DNA of 64,000 nucleotides from Bacillota bacterium (GTDB taxonomy: Bacteria; Bacillota; Clostridia; Lachnospirales; Lachnospiraceae): assembly GCA_023442465.1 (NCBI GenBank), contig JAEZZQ010000015.1, positions 558,001 through 622,000 on the forward strand, written 5' to 3'. Made by a program: the position numbers and the translations under genes. Below are positions 25,802-33,715 of the stretch, piece after piece (the stretch's first letter is position 1; each line of letters opens with the position of its first letter). The notes under the pieces are model-generated. The model ran no database searches and was not told where the DNA came from. It was given only the letters and a program-made list of their open reading frames with translations.

Positions 25802-26566
25802 CTATTGGATAGGCCGGGCATCATCAAACAGAAATGGCTTTTCCTCCAACAGCCCTACTACCCAGTCTGTCATAGGCTTCACCTCTACTACGTAGGAAAT
25901 CGCATCTGCAATTTTCATTTCCTTGGCAATCCCCATATCCAGCATCGGAATAAGAAGCTTATCGTAATTCTGTGACACATCCCCACAGGTCGAATAATGT
26001 CCATATAAATCAATTTCGCGTATATTTCCATCTTCAAGCATTAATTTGATTTTCCTTGCTTGTGGATTAATGCGGTCAGGAATATCGAGCCGTTCTTCTA
26101 TACTGTGAATAAATGTATTAGTCTTAAGCGTTGCTCCCAAAAATAACAATTGTGCATTCTCTTCATAAAGCCCGCTAAAGCAGCCTCCCTGCGGACAAGG
26201 CGTATAAACATCATTATCGCGCTGCACATAAGCCTGCGCCCTGCTCCCCATAGCTGTCACCGAATGAGTTGGGTGCATCGAGCGAATAGCCCCTTCTCTT
26301 TTCATAAAAAGATTGGGCAATATTCCAACACAAGAAACTTCTGTCTTGGGATCATAGATACCGCCGTTCAAATTGTGCTCTGACCATGAATGCGTTGGAA
26401 ACAGCAATAGCCCATCTTTCATATATTCGATAAAGGCGTCCAAAACCGTATCAGCCCCACCTTCTACTTCCCCAACTGCTTTCATAGAAGAATGGATGAG
26501 CAAGGTTCCTCTTTTTCTGATGCCCGTTTGTTCAATGTCTTTGATTAAAGAATCTTTTGTATACAT
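25802..26566 (-). CDS. AAC(3)-family aminoglycoside/antibiotic N-acetyltransferase
   Basis: 254 residues, full length for the family. Diagnostic blocks are LLIHSSMKAVGEVEGGADTV near residues 22-41, FPTHSW, RSMHPTHSVTAMG (around 95-107, carrying the catalytic His) and FLGATLKTNTFIHSIEE. These enzymes transfer acetyl from CoA to the 3-amino group of aminoglycosides. Chromosomal members of the YokD type may act on other amines. No nearby relaxase or integrase is intact. The flanking region holds degraded genes (FosX-like and GNAT fragments) and a possible mobile-element fragment, which suggests acquisition. The start at 26566 follows GAAAGGATAAAGTGCA. Confidence 0.92.
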   Translation of the reverse strand: MYTKDSLIKDIEQTGIRKRGTLLIHSSMKAVGEVEGGADTVLDAFIEYMKDGLLLFPTHSWSEHNLNGGIYDPKTEVSCVGILPNLFMKREGAIRSMHPTHSVTAMGSRAQAYVQRDNDVYTPCPQGGCFSGLYEENAQLLFLGATLKTNTFIHSIEERLDIPDRINPQARKIKLMLEDGNIREIDLYGHYSTCGDVSQNYDKLLIPMLDMGIAKEMKIADAISYVVEVKPMTDWVVGLLEEKPFLFDDARPIQ

Positions 26567-26677
26567 TGCACTTTATCCTTTCAATATTTCATTATCTCTC
26601 TGCTCATAATCATATGTTCAAATCTGCATTACAAATTGGAATTTCAATCGAAAATCAGAAAGAGCATATATGAGATT

Positions 26678-26779
26678 ATGCAAAGCGAAACGCCAAAACG
26701 GACTCCGCAGAGGTCGCAAGGCGTGGAATTGCAGGCTGAAAAACGGCGGGCGGAGCTTGAGCTCCTGCCTGTCGTGTAG
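26678..26779 (+). other. Short charged open frame, possible mobile-element gene fragment
   Basis: A 33-codon frame beginning MQSETPKRTPQRSQGVEL and ending AELELLPVV, with no convincing ribosome binding site. It lies in a patch (about 26690-26775) clearly more GC-rich than its AT-rich flanks. The Arg/Glu-rich composition resembles C-terminal tails of mobilisation proteins. This is an impression, not a family match. Confidence 0.3.
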
Positions 26780-26840
26780 GAGGTAGATAATCTTGATAAT
26801 TAAGTCGTGGGGATGTGTTTTGGTCAGAGTTAGATTGTGC

Positions 26841-27716
26841 TCATAATGTTTGATACTTTTCCGAGAGCAGAACATATAGCGTCACCCATTTATTTGGCTT
26901 TCCTATCATACCGACATCGAAATAAGGTGCTTTGAAGGATTCACTGAGAATATACTTACCCTCGGTGTCTTTATTGTTACCTAATAATGCCCATGCTTTT
27001 TCGCAATTTGGGTGATTTGCACCACCGAGAACCGAAAGTCCATACATAATCATTTGCAACCCCATGTGCACATGGTCAATCGGATAAAACGTTCCTGCCA
27101 TATCCTTGATAATTACCTTTGCAGGGTCGTCGTAATGGAATAAAACATGATGGCCTATATAAAAATTTATCAATTGCTCAAATTGCGGAAGAATAACGCC
27201 TTTCTTCTTTAACTCTGCCCCGAGCAAAAGATAGGTTGTAGTTTGTCTATAACAGCCCATATCCGGCAACTTAGAGTCGTTTGTTTTTTTGGTTTTGTCT
27301 AAACAACTAACCGTACCGTCTTGCTGTATAGCAGAAAAAACCAAAGGTATTTGTGTTTGTACCCACGGATGCTCGTTATATCCAAGTGAAACTAAATTTC
27401 TCAACAATAATATTTTTGCACACTTCATTGATTTTAAATTGATATTTTTTATTATACGTTCCGTATACTGGTCAATAGGTATATCATTGCGCGTTAAGCC
27501 AAACTCTGCGAGTGCCATGAAAGCGTTGACGTCCTCCCACTTATCGCTAAGTTTAAATTTATCCATGACTAAACTAAGCCTATTTGAGCGCAATAGATTT
27601 TCATATGCCATTTTTACTTCATGCTCGCTTTTAGACATACCTAGAAGTTCGGTCATAACACGGTATTTTACTTCGGGGGCTTCATCATCAAGAAGCCAAT
27701 TAATTACATTATTCAT
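26841..27716 (-). CDS. Unknown helical protein, terpenoid-cyclase-like repeat pattern
   Basis: 291 residues, no signal or membrane segments. It begins MNNVINWLLDDEAPEVKYRVMTELLG and is mostly amphipathic helices. The blocks VFSAIQQDGTVSC, DMGCYRQTTTYLLLGAELKKKGV and HVHMGLQMIMYGLSVLGG recall the alpha/alpha repeats of prenyltransferase/squalene-cyclase-like proteins, which are often misannotated in genomes. No catalytic Asp motif of terpene cyclases is apparent, so enzymatic activity is doubtful. It sits between the AAC(3) gene and the GNAT pseudogene, all on the minus strand, and is itself intact. The start at 27716 is preceded by AGGGGATAAATCA. Confidence 0.7.
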   Translation of the reverse strand: MNNVINWLLDDEAPEVKYRVMTELLGMSKSEHEVKMAYENLLRSNRLSLVMDKFKLSDKWEDVNAFMALAEFGLTRNDIPIDQYTERIIKNINLKSMKCAKILLLRNLVSLGYNEHPWVQTQIPLVFSAIQQDGTVSCLDKTKKTNDSKLPDMGCYRQTTTYLLLGAELKKKGVILPQFEQLINFYIGHHVLFHYDDPAKVIIKDMAGTFYPIDHVHMGLQMIMYGLSVLGGANHPNCEKAWALLGNNKDTEGKYILSESFKAPYFDVGMIGKPNKWVTLYVLLSEKYQTL

Positions 27717-27750
27717 TGATTTATCCCCTATACACTAATTAAACTGGTGT

Positions 27751-28149
27751 TCATCTTGAACACAAATAATAATGTTCCCGTCCGCGAAAGTCGCTTAGGC
27801 AAAAACCTTCTTCGCAAAGGACTTTTATACGGTTTTGTGCTTTTTCAATTGCTTTTGTGTCAATTATCTTAACGGAAAATAAGTTATAAAAATTTTTGAT
27901 GCATATATCAACAATTTCATTTAAGTAGAGTTCTTCTTCATACGCTTTTAACCACGCAGAGAGACACTCTCTCATACTATTTATTGTTTAAATACGAAAG
28001 TCACCTATGCAATTGTCAGCATTGAATAACTCTGCATCTTCAAGTTGAACAAGCCGAATATGAAAATGTTCCGTTTCAAAATCCGGACACTCTTTATAAA
28101 CACTTCTTATCGTTCTGCTCCTATAGTTAATATAAATTTTGTTGTTCAT
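27751..28149 (-). pseudogene. GNAT N-acetyltransferase remnant with internal deletions
   Basis: Two frames together resemble one GNAT protein of the clostridial 180-residue type. The first (28149 to 27988) gives PDFETEHFHIRLVQLEDAE then FNADNCIGDFRI and stops. In intact relatives a stretch of about 14 residues lies between DAE and FNxDNC. The second (27975 to 27751) gives RECLSAWLKAYEEELY then NEIVDICIKNFYNLFSVKIIDTKA and AQNRIKVLCEEGFCLSDF, matching the C-terminal half but lacking the central acetyl-CoA-binding block. At least two deletions and one frame change are required, so it is inactive. The family comparison is from memory. Confidence 0.7.
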
Positions 28150-28168
28150 ACATCTTTATATTCGCTTA

Positions 28169-28380
28169 TCATTTTTCTCGAGAATAACGAGCCAGCCTTT
28201 CGGAGAGTGTACCCATATGCAACTCGAATAGGTGATTGTCAAAGTCGTAAAAATATATAGAGTGACCCTCGCCGGCAATACAAGAGCGTTCGGGTCTGAT
28301 TTCCGCGCCAATGTCTTTTATTCGCATAGTATACTATATAAATTTTACGCGCTATGCACTCATACTCCGTCAAACGCAGA
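28169..28380 (-). pseudogene. FosX-like (VOC superfamily) fosfomycin-resistance remnant
   Basis: The frame 28327 to 28169 encodes a 52-residue piece, GAEIRPERSCIAGEGHSIYFYDFDNHLFELHMGTLSERLARY, which is the C-terminal third of FosX-type glyoxalase-fold enzymes including the metal-ligand Glu in FELHMGT. Upstream a different frame reads RLTEYECIARK (about 28379-28345). The join contains an AT-rich near-palindrome TATAGTATACTAT, as if a short insertion shifted the frame. The N-terminal half with the first metal His is not recognisable. Intact FosX opens the epoxide of fosfomycin; this remnant cannot. Confidence 0.75.
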
Positions 28381-28538
28381 TAAGAAAAATACAGCACCCT
28401 GTCACCATACCACATTTCCCTTCAAAATTCTATGAAAAAATAAAAATTCGCACGAAAGCACAAATTCCAGTTTTACTTACTAATTTTCATTACACTATTG
28501 TAACATATTTTCCATCAAATAATAATGGATATAGCAAT

Positions 28539-28982
28539 TCATGAAGCATCAACCATACTGATATTTTTATTTTCATTATTAAAATCCACATCACACATAT
28601 CCTCCAGCAATCCATGCTTTTCATAATTAGTTTTTCGGACAATGTGATTATGATCATCTACAAATACAACACTTGGTCTATGTTTTTTTGCTTCTTCCGG
28701 TGTAAGCTGAGCATATGCCATAATGATAATTTTATCATTCACCTGTACACACCTTGCAGCCGCCCCATTCAAGCAGATCAGACCCGAACCGCGTTCTCCT
28801 GCTATTGCATATGTTTCAAAACGTTTACCGTTATTGATATCTACAATACATACCATTTCATATTCTAAGATTCCTGCTGCATCCAGCAAATCTTCATCCA
28901 CTGTAATACTTCCGACATAATCAAGTTCTGCCTGCACTACTATTGCACGGTGAATTTTCCCTTTTAACATTGTAATCATCAT
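28539..28982 (-). CDS. panD: Aspartate 1-decarboxylase
   Basis: 147 residues. Pyruvoyl-dependent enzyme making beta-alanine for pantothenate. The self-processing site is Gly24-Ser25 in DYVGSITVDEDLLDAAG; with the start at 28982 (MMITMLKGKIHR) the numbering equals that of E. coli PanD, which supports this start. NGAAARCVQVNDKIIIMAY holds other conserved residues. The tail after HRPSVVFVDDHNHIV runs about 25 residues longer than the minimal enzyme. It is the last gene of panB-panC-panD, 23 nt after panC. Confidence 0.96.
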   Translation of the reverse strand: MMITMLKGKIHRAIVVQAELDYVGSITVDEDLLDAAGILEYEMVCIVDINNGKRFETYAIAGERGSGLICLNGAAARCVQVNDKIIIMAYAQLTPEEAKKHRPSVVFVDDHNHIVRKTNYEKHGLLEDMCDVDFNNENKNISMVDAS

Positions 28983-29005
28983 AATAACTTAATCTTCCCT
29001 TCATT

Positions 29006-29896
29006 TCAGTCAGTCTTTCGGCCATTGTCTTTTTGATCGTTAATTATTTCATCCCCGAAATCAAATGTAAAATTATCAATTAGCCTGGTCTTTCCGATAA
29101 ACACTGCCATTGCAACCAGAACTCTCCTGTCCAGCTTCTCCACCTGACTCATAGTCATTGCATCTACAGCCTTCAGATAATCGATTTTCGCCAACGGTTC
29201 TTTTTCAATATATCCCTTTATTGCTTTTATTAAAGCTACTGCATCCCTTTCACCGTCTTTGATCAGTTTCTTTCCAATTTGGATGCCACCGTATAAAACA
29301 AGAGCTGCTTTTCTCTCCTCTGTATTTAAATACGTATTACGTGAACTCTTTGCCAAGCCATCCGTCTCACGTACGATCGGGCATCCGATTACTTCCACAT
29401 TTATATTCAAATCCCTCACCATACGTTTGATAATAGCAAGTTGCTGAGCATCCTTCTCTCCAAAATAGGCTCTGTCCGGAGCAACGATATTGAATAGCTT
29501 TAAAACTACGGTACATACACCACGAAAATGTACGGGTCTGCTTAACCCGCAAAGTTCTTCTGTAAGTACAGACATATCCACATAAGAGCAAAAGCCCGCT
29601 CCATACATTTCTTCCGGCTCCGGATAAAAAATTAAGTCCACCCCGTTTTCTTCACACAACCTGCTGTCACGCTCCAGGTCCCTTGGATAGCTTGCCAAAT
29701 CTTCATTTTGACCAAACTGCATGGGATTGACAAAAATACTTAATACGATCCGGTCATTTTCAGCCGCCCGATTAATTAAGCTTTGATGCCCTTCATGCAG
29801 GTATCCCATAGTTGGTACAAATCCAATGCTCAGGCCATCCCTTCTCCACTCCGATATACATTCGCGAACCTCTTGTATCGTCTTAACAAGCTTCAT
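29006..29896 (-). CDS. panC: Pantothenate synthetase
   Basis: 296 residues. ATP-dependent ligation of pantoate and beta-alanine in the cytoplasm. The nucleotide-binding motif is FVPTMGYLHEGHQSLI (HxGH at about 34-37). FVNPMQFGQNEDLASYPRD, YFGEKDAQQLAIIKRMV and the KMSKS-like SSRNTYLNTEER follow in the canonical order. The C terminus carries an Asn/Asp/Lys-rich extension. It lies 26 nt downstream of panB, with GAGGAGATAAAGCT before the start. Confidence 0.96.
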   Translation of the reverse strand: MKLVKTIQEVRECISEWRRDGLSIGFVPTMGYLHEGHQSLINRAAENDRIVLSIFVNPMQFGQNEDLASYPRDLERDSRLCEENGVDLIFYPEPEEMYGAGFCSYVDMSVLTEELCGLSRPVHFRGVCTVVLKLFNIVAPDRAYFGEKDAQQLAIIKRMVRDLNINVEVIGCPIVRETDGLAKSSRNTYLNTEERKAALVLYGGIQIGKKLIKDGERDAVALIKAIKGYIEKEPLAKIDYLKAVDAMTMSQVEKLDRRVLVAMAVFIGKTRLIDNFTFDFGDEIINDQKDNGRKTD

Positions 29897-29922
29897 AGCT
29901 TTATCTCCTCTAATTCACACTT

Positions 29923-30750
29923 TTAATACAATTTCTCTATTATTTCATCTGCCATACGAAAGCCATGTACTTCTTCCGGAAAAATACCAGCCTTCGTTTC
30001 CTCAATATACTGCTTAAAAGCAGCAGTCATCATTTCACCCACATTAGCAAAACATTTTACAAACTTTGGTTTAAATGTGCTATACATGGAAAGCATATCC
30101 TGATAAACCAGAACCTGCCCGTCACAACCTGCGCCAGCCCCGATTCCAATAGTAGGAATACGGATTGATTCCGTTATCAAACCAGCCAGTTTATCCGGCA
30201 CACATTCCAGTACAACTGCAAATGCTCCTGCTTTCTCCACAGCTTTTGCATCCTTTATCAACTGTCTTGCAGTTTCTTCATCCTTTCCCTGAACTTTATA
30301 ACCGCCAAACGCATTTACCGACTGCGGGGTTAGTCCTATGTGTGCGACAACAGGAATGGAAGATTCTACGATTGCTTTAATCTGAGGACATATCTTTTCT
30401 CCCCCCTCCAGCTTTACCGCATGGGCACGGCCTTCCTTCATAAGACGTCCCGCATTACAGACGGCATCATAGACGGATGTCTGATATGACATAAATGGCA
30501 TATCTGCCACAATAAGTGCATTTTTACAGCCACGTGCAACCGCTGCGGTATGATGAATCATATCCTCCATGGTCACAGATAACGTATCTTCATATCCGAG
30601 CATTACCATTCCTAAAGAATCTCCGACTAATACAGAATTGACTCCCGCTTCATCCATTAATTTCGCAGTAGAATAATCATATGCTGTCAACATTGTTATC
30701 TTATCTTTTCTTTTCTTTTGTTCCAGTATGGTAGATACCGTATTTTTCAT
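29923..30750 (-). CDS. panB: 3-methyl-2-oxobutanoate hydroxymethyltransferase (ketopantoate synthase)
   Basis: 275 residues, (beta/alpha)8 barrel. It transfers a hydroxymethyl group from methylene-tetrahydrofolate to ketoisovalerate. Motifs are MLTAYDYSTAKLMDEAGV, LVGDSLGMVMLGYEDTLSVTMEDMIHH (metal-ligand Asp), KLEGGEKICP, HIGLTPQSVNAFGGYKVQGK and GIGAGAGCDGQVLVYQDML. First intact gene of the pan operon. Just upstream lies an 11-codon relic of a Rossmann-type gene with its own strong ribosome binding site, at 30798-30833. No ketopantoate reductase is intact in the window. Confidence 0.97.
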   Translation of the reverse strand: MKNTVSTILEQKKRKDKITMLTAYDYSTAKLMDEAGVNSVLVGDSLGMVMLGYEDTLSVTMEDMIHHTAAVARGCKNALIVADMPFMSYQTSVYDAVCNAGRLMKEGRAHAVKLEGGEKICPQIKAIVESSIPVVAHIGLTPQSVNAFGGYKVQGKDEETARQLIKDAKAVEKAGAFAVVLECVPDKLAGLITESIRIPTIGIGAGAGCDGQVLVYQDMLSMYSTFKPKFVKCFANVGEMMTAAFKQYIEETKAGIFPEEVHGFRMADEIIEKLY

Positions 30751-30797
30751 AATTTTCCCAGCTCACTTTTCAATATCATAAATCTTTATCCGGATAT

Positions 30798-30833
30798 TTA
30801 CTTTTTACCCGCACCTATGAATCCTGTTTTCAC
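30798..30833 (-). pseudogene. Relic of a Rossmann-fold (DUF2520/ketopantoate-reductase-like) gene
   Basis: A GTG at 30833 preceded by a consensus TTTGGAGGTGATAGG opens the frame MKTGFIGAGKK and stops. GFIGAGK is the start of an NAD(P)-binding Rossmann fold, and a Rossmann-like DUF2520 gene (related to the alternative ketopantoate reductase PanG, from memory) often precedes panBCD in clostridia. Just past the stop another frame reads KYPDKDL and ends, which could be the old C terminus. An almost complete in-gene deletion would explain this. A functional leader peptide is the alternative. Confidence 0.55.
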
Positions 30834-30893
30834 CCTATCACCTCCAAAGGTTATTCTTTTTCAACATACAACCATATGGCTTGCCGTTTACGC

Positions 30894-30950
30894 AAAAAAA
30901 GAGCACCTGTCCACACAATAGAAAATCTATTGCATAGCAAACAAGCGCTC
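30894..30950 (-). terminator. Strong terminator between the MarR/ABC locus and panBCD
   Basis: Outer 10-bp stem 30901-30910 with 30941-30950 (two G-U pairs) and an inner perfect 7-bp stem 30916-30922 with 30926-30932 (CAATAGA/TCTATTG). On the minus strand it is followed by T7 (30900-30894). It lies 144 nt before panB, so it either ends a transcript from 31204 or attenuates a pan transcript. Confidence 0.8.
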
Positions 30951-31128
30951 AATATCGAACTAAATCATAACTTTATCCAAATATTCACTTATATACAATG
31001 GAAGATAGAATAATTTTTAGTTCCTGCCGCTTCTGTTTACATGGTCAAGACTATATAATTTTAATATTGCTATCATCTATATAACTTCGTTCCGAAGTCT
31101 TATTCAAGGCACCGGGGCTGCTGCTCTT

Positions 31129-31200
31129 CTATTTCATCTCCCATCTGTAATTCATACAGTATAGTGATACCAGATAGAGTTCTGCCACTTTCCAGTACAT
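31129..31200 (-). CDS. Possible 23-residue peptide, unknown
   Basis: An ATG at 31200 opens a frame encoding MYWKVAELYLVSLYCMNYR and a WEMK end. It lies only a few nucleotides past the predicted start site of the promoter at 31211-31239, with AAGGAA too close to the ATG for a good site. It is rich in aromatic residues. Translation is uncertain; the interval may instead be a non-coding RNA or leader. Confidence 0.3.
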   Translation of the reverse strand: MYWKVAELYLVSLYCMNYRWEMK

Positions 31201-31210
31201 TTCCTTACGT

Positions 31211-31239
31211 AGTATAACTTATTTTATTTAGTTAATCAA
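31211..31239 (-). promoter_or_regulatory. Promoter with an internal MarR-like half-site
   Basis: Minus-strand TTGATT (31239-31234), 17-bp spacer, TATACT (31216-31211). The spacer contains AACTAAATA, the same half-site found in the palindrome and second site upstream of the MarR gene. The start would be near 31204, giving a transcript of about 310 nt to the terminator at 30894. Confidence 0.6.
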
Positions 31240-31266
31240 GAGATATACTTTAATCTTTTCCACTCA

Positions 31267-33048
31267 TTAAGCCGTCACCAGCGGAGTATCAACTCTAAAC
31301 TGCTCGCTTACATATTTCGCATAGGTTTCGTGACTTTCCACAAGTTCAGCATGAGTTCCGCTCCCGGTAATCATGCCTTTTTCAAGGAAATATATCTTGT
31401 CACTGTCAACAATAGTCGCAAGTCTGTGGGCGATCACCAAAGTAGTACGTCCTTTCATCAGATTTGCTAACGCACCTTGTACCATCATTTCTGATTCACT
31501 GTCAAGACTGGCAGTTGCTTCATCCAGCATCAGAATTTTAGGATTACGTAAGAATGCACGTGCAATGGCAATTCGCTGGCGTTGACCTCCTGAAATCTTA
31601 ACACCTCGTTCGCCCACTTCCGTCATCAGCCCATCCGGCATTTCTTCGACAAATTTACGGGCGTAAGCCAGTTCTAATACGTTCCATAATTCATCATCGC
31701 TAAATTCTTTATCCAATCCATAGGTTAGATTATCTCTGATCGTTCCCGCCATAATCGCACTATCTTGTGAGACAAAACCTATTTGACTACGATAATCAGA
31801 CAAATTAATATCTTGGATTTTTGTATCACCAAATTGGATAACTCCGCGGCTGGGATCATAGAATCTTTCAAGTAAACTAAATATGGTTGATTTTCCTCCG
31901 CCAGATGGGCCTGCGAAAGCGATAATCTGATTTGGTTTTGCCTCAAAAGACACACCTGTCAAAATTGGCTCATCATTTTCATAAGCAAAATCAACATTAG
32001 TAACTTTAAGCTTCTTGCCGGTCAAATCGATAATCTCTCCGCTTTGCAAATCTTCCGGCTCTTCATCCAGCAATTCCTGAACCCGCTTCGTTGAACCAGC
32101 CGCTTTTGCCATCTCGGTAAATAAGGTTGCAACACTTGGCATTGCTCCGATCAGATTAAACAGATACATCAGGAAACTCATTAATGTGCCGATTGCCATT
32201 GCTCCGATAGCAATTCGGTGCATGCCATAAGCTAATAAGCCAAAAATCATACTCATCATTGCCATCATCATAAGCGGCTGCATAGTCGCATCAAAGACAG
32301 CCTCTTTTTTGCCGACTTTGAATAATTTATCCACCTCGCGATTAGCACGCATCTGAGCCTGCTTTTCTGCATTAGATGTTTTTACAAGACGAATCTCACT
32401 TAACGTTTCACTTGCAATCCCATTAAATTCTGCAAGTGCATCTTGTCTCATATGTCCGACTTTAGTGCCAAATCCGAAAATCGGCAGCATGATGATCAGC
32501 ACGATCGGAACGGTTACCAGCATTGCCAAACACATACGCCAGTCCATCCTAATCATCATATAAACAGAACCTAAAACCAGAATAATGCTTGATATGGTTT
32601 GTGGAAAAGTATTAGCGAGCAACTGTTTTACTTGTGATGTATCGTTGACTAAACGGCTTGAAATCTCACCGGACTTAATGGTATCAAAATATTTTACTTT
32701 TAATGTCGTTAATTTAAGCCAGAGATTTTTTCTTAGGTTTTGAATGACATTTTCCCCGAAAATACCGAGAACTGTTCCGCCGATTGCCGAAATAATCGCA
32801 GAAGCAACAAACAGTAAGACTACTTTTAATAGCAGTGGATAATCGATTCCTTCTGAAAAGCTATTGACTAATGACGATGCTAATTTGGGTACATAAATTT
32901 GTACACTCGAGGATGCGATTAACAGCAGTATACCTATTATCAAAAGATGATACTTAGGTTTAGTCGTTGTAATCAGCTTAAAAAATTGTCTAAATGAAAA
33001 CTTTGTTCCATCTTTTCTGACTGTTTCACCCGGTCTTCCTCCCTCCAT
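31267..33048 (-). CDS. ABC multidrug exporter half-transporter (BmrA/LmrA-like)
   Basis: 593 residues: six membrane helices in residues 30-330, then an ATPase domain. Walker A is GPSGGGKSTIFSLLERFYDPSRG, the Q-loop GFVSQDSAIMAG, the signature VKISGGQRQRIAIARAFL, and Walker B ILMLDEATASLDSESE, followed by IAHRLATI. Homodimeric exporters of this type expel hydrophobic drugs, with the TM interior and ATPase in one chain. It overlaps the MarR stop by one base (TAATG), so translation is coupled. Its expression should follow the operator/promoter at 33682-33740. Confidence 0.96.
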   Translation of the reverse strand: MEGGRPGETVRKDGTKFSFRQFFKLITTTKPKYHLLIIGILLLIASSSVQIYVPKLASSLVNSFSEGIDYPLLLKVVLLFVASAIISAIGGTVLGIFGENVIQNLRKNLWLKLTTLKVKYFDTIKSGEISSRLVNDTSQVKQLLANTFPQTISSIILVLGSVYMMIRMDWRMCLAMLVTVPIVLIIMLPIFGFGTKVGHMRQDALAEFNGIASETLSEIRLVKTSNAEKQAQMRANREVDKLFKVGKKEAVFDATMQPLMMMAMMSMIFGLLAYGMHRIAIGAMAIGTLMSFLMYLFNLIGAMPSVATLFTEMAKAAGSTKRVQELLDEEPEDLQSGEIIDLTGKKLKVTNVDFAYENDEPILTGVSFEAKPNQIIAFAGPSGGGKSTIFSLLERFYDPSRGVIQFGDTKIQDINLSDYRSQIGFVSQDSAIMAGTIRDNLTYGLDKEFSDDELWNVLELAYARKFVEEMPDGLMTEVGERGVKISGGQRQRIAIARAFLRNPKILMLDEATASLDSESEMMVQGALANLMKGRTTLVIAHRLATIVDSDKIYFLEKGMITGSGTHAELVESHETYAKYVSEQFRVDTPLVTA

Positions 33049-33659
33049 TATTTATGCCCCCTTCCAAAGAATCTGCCATCTCCGCCAAAGCCGCCGTGGA
33101 AATCTTCTCCAAAACCACCGAAGCCATTGAACCCGCTGCGCTCTAACATCTGTTCACGTGCACGTCCAAAGTGGGCTGACATTTGGCTGAAACGCTGCCA
33201 TCTCCTATCGTCACCAAAAATTTCGTTTAGCTTTGATTGGAACTTATCGCTCGAAATGTTATCTGCAATACGTGATAAATATTCATCCAGATTTTCCAGT
33301 TCTTCTTCCGCAAATCCTCTGAATAACTCATCTTTAAGACTTGAAGAAATTGTACCGCGGTCTTCTATACTTTCCCAGCCCTTCTCGGTCAGCCTGACAA
33401 ATGTGACCCTTGCATCTTCTTCTGATTTCACACGTTCAACTGTTCCTGCCGCTTCAAGCTTTTTTATAATTTGTGTAACGCTTGATGGTTTGATATCTAA
33501 AAATTCAGAAATACGACCTGCTGTTACATCCTCTTCTTTTGATAATAACCGCAATGTTTCAAAAGCATTATCTGTCTTTTGTTCAACTTGATTCGCAAAA
33601 ATTAAAAAGGGTTGATGTGTAATCTCCATTAATTTATTCAATATATCATTTCTCTTCAT
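33048..33659 (-). CDS. MarR family repressor with a Gly/Phe-rich tail
   Basis: 203 residues from the ATG at 33659; GGAGGTAAGAAG precedes it, whereas the in-frame ATG at 33674 carries that site inside the coding frame. The winged helix-turn-helix (about 30-100) has EFLDIKPSSVTQIIKKLEAAGTVERVKSEEDARVTFVRLTEKG. After about residue 150 comes an unusual tail: SQMSAHFGRAREQMLERSG then GFGGFGEDFHGGFGGDGRFFGRGHK. Such low-complexity tails occur in some MarR proteins of clostridia. It likely represses itself and the ABC exporter through a 34-bp palindrome overlapping the -10 box. Confidence 0.94.
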   Translation of the reverse strand: MKRNDILNKLMEITHQPFLIFANQVEQKTDNAFETLRLLSKEEDVTAGRISEFLDIKPSSVTQIIKKLEAAGTVERVKSEEDARVTFVRLTEKGWESIEDRGTISSSLKDELFRGFAEEELENLDEYLSRIADNISSDKFQSKLNEIFGDDRRWQRFSQMSAHFGRAREQMLERSGFNGFGGFGEDFHGGFGGDGRFFGRGHK

Positions 33660-33681
33660 TCTTCTTACCTCCATTTTAACT

Positions 33682-33715
33682 TATTTAGTTTGTTAGTTAA
33701 CTAACAAACTAAATA
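33682..33715 (-). promoter_or_regulatory. 34-bp perfect palindrome, MarR operator
   Basis: Perfectly self-complementary from 33682 to 33715, centred on TTAA; half-site AACTAACAAACTAAATA. It starts inside the -10 box and covers the transcription start, so a bound dimer would block RNA polymerase. A further partial site (AACTAAATAAATT, about 33757-33770) lies upstream of the -35. Confidence 0.88.

Noticed and set aside
26618..26875. 85-codon minus-strand open frame
   Set aside because: It has no ribosome binding site, odd composition, overlaps the end of the 26841-27716 gene and crosses the GC-rich fragment, so it is probably a chance frame.
30751..31266. Known pan RNA motif upstream of panB
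   Set aside because: I could not find its characteristic short stem with two bulged A residues; the hairpin seen is a plain terminator.
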